This document shows, piece by piece, positions 63,357-64,000 of a stretch of DNA of 64,000 nt. Position 1 is the first letter of the stretch, and every line of letters starts with the position of its first letter. The stretch is from NCBI RefSeq assembly GCF_005222225.1, contig NZ_CP036536.1:1264001-1328000 (forward strand). Reading direction: 5' to 3'. The DNA comes from Salinimonas lutimaris (GTDB lineage: Bacteria > Pseudomonadota > Gammaproteobacteria > Enterobacterales > Alteromonadaceae). The notes beneath the pieces were generated by a model that did no database searches, was not told the origin of the DNA, and was given only the letters and a program-made list of their open reading frames with translations. A program made the translations under genes and the position numbers.

Positions 63357-64000
63357 TTACTTTGCTTTACGACGAGAGCTTGCGCCCAATCCGATCAGAC
63401 CAAGGGCCAGCACGGCAATGGTTGAAGGCTCAGGTACTTCATGAAACTGCACATCAATGTTACCGCGTACCACCTCAGTTGGGTTCAGGCTATCAAAATC
63501 ACCGGTCAGGGTAATAACACGCGGGAACAGTTCAGGACTAACAAAATAATTCTCACCCTCGTCTGTCAGCGCTACATTCCAGAAATCCAGAGTCACAGCA
63601 TTAATTGTCTGACCAAAAATAGTGGTTGATGTAGCCAAGTTGTCACCTAACGTGTTGGAAAAGGCCAGACGTACATCGTCGTTGTCAAACTCCAGTGAGT
63701 TTACATCGCTCTCATCCTGAAGCTTGGTATCGTTGTTCAGGTCAAGAAACAACTCAAAACCGCCGGTTTCACCAACCAGATAATCAACAATACCTTCAGA
63801 AGCAGAGTAGCCAGAGGCATTAAATGTGGCATACAGACCATAGGTATTGTTCAGGCCTACATTTTTAACCGTGTTAGAACCATCATAAAACAGACCGAAT
63901 GAAACAAACGCTGATGTTGCAAAGTTGCCTGCCGCATCAAAGCTGATTTGCTCAACATAGCCGCCATTCAGCTTGTCCAGTGTAACAAAGTCGCTGCTGG
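63357..64000 (-). CDS. PepA-family PEP-CTERM protein, copy 8 (5' end beyond window)
   Basis: The frame is open to the window edge, so the signal peptide and start are not visible. Reading from the edge: SSDFVTLDKLNGGYVEQISF, FGLFYDGSNTVKN, LDLNNDTKLQDESDV and PRVITLTGDFDSLNP; the signal is VPEPSTIAVLALG with RRK. The FxQFF block is changed to LFYDGSN and the charge pattern differs (DNDDVRLAF), so this member is diverged. Continues the array off the end of the window, so more copies may exist. Confidence 0.85.
   Translation of the reverse strand, partial: SSDFVTLDKLNGGYVEQISFDAAGNFATSAFVSFGLFYDGSNTVKNVGLNNTYGLYATFNASGYSASEGIVDYLVGETGGFELFLDLNNDTKLQDESDVNSLEFDNDDVRLAFSNTLGDNLATSTTIFGQTINAVTLDFWNVALTDEGENYFVSPELFPRVITLTGDFDSLNPTEVVRGNIDVQFHEVPEPSTIAVLALGLIGLGASSRRKAK

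Overview
The window looks like a chromosomal segment of a marine gammaproteobacterium, most likely Alteromonadales. That placement is an inference from the HldE sequence, the XrtA-type exopolysaccharide gene set and several sulfotransferases; no rRNA or tRNA was seen. Its content is an almost complete exosortase A (XrtA/EpsH) exopolysaccharide locus followed by an array of its presumed protein substrates. These are PEP-CTERM proteins resembling the flocculation protein PepA described in Zoogloea-type floc formers.

Layout. 0-2.5 kb: 3' part of hldE, then the XrtA-associated ExeA-like ATPase. 2.7-3.6 kb: a PEP-CTERM-like protein with a VPLPP-type sorting signal. 4.2-10.5 kb: the priming glycosylphosphotransferase (minus strand) and the export operon (Wza-like lipoprotein, Wzz-like chain-length protein, tyrosine autokinase, outer-membrane barrel). 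10.5-12.8 kb: two polysaccharide deacetylases. 12.8-14.8 kb: an array of about 120-bp palindromic repeats around a lone GIY-YIG nuclease gene. 14.8-19.5 kb (minus): two FemAB/CelD-like acyltransferases, a DegT-family aminotransferase and a glycosyltransferase. 19.7-31 kb (plus): exosortase A fused to an EpsI domain, eight glycosyltransferase/sulfotransferase genes and a PglK-like ABC flippase. 31-33.3 kb (minus): a deacetylase and an ATP-grasp enzyme. 33.7-38.5 kb (plus): glycosyltransferase, low-Mr tyrosine phosphatase, Wzy-like polymerase, glycosyltransferase and a secreted lyase-like protein. 38.7-43.5 kb: an AT-rich, decaying stretch with an IS256 transposase remnant, a glycosyltransferase, a broken acyltransferase and a sulfotransferase. 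43.6-49.3 kb: pyruvyltransferase, the TPR lipoprotein PrsT, a small PEP-CTERM-like protein and a third sulfotransferase.

49.4-64 kb (all minus): eight PepA-family genes, three nearly identical. Several of the spaces between them are filled with the same repeat family seen at 13-15 kb, in the opposite orientation. A second prsT paralogue sits among them.

How it works together (inference from the known XrtA system): the polysaccharide is started by the EpsB-like transferase, extended by the glycosyltransferases, and decorated (sulfate, pyruvate, acyl and deacetyl modifications). It is then flipped, polymerised and exported through the Wza/Wzz/BY-kinase machinery. The secreted PEP-CTERM proteins are processed by XrtA at the inner membrane, with PrsT helping, and end up bound in or to the polysaccharide. 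By eye, the starts of most PEP-CTERM genes and of a few polysaccharide genes carry a sigma-54 (-24/-12) promoter-like sequence. This suggests co-regulation of matrix protein and polysaccharide by RpoN and the PrsK/PrsR pair, neither of which is in the window.
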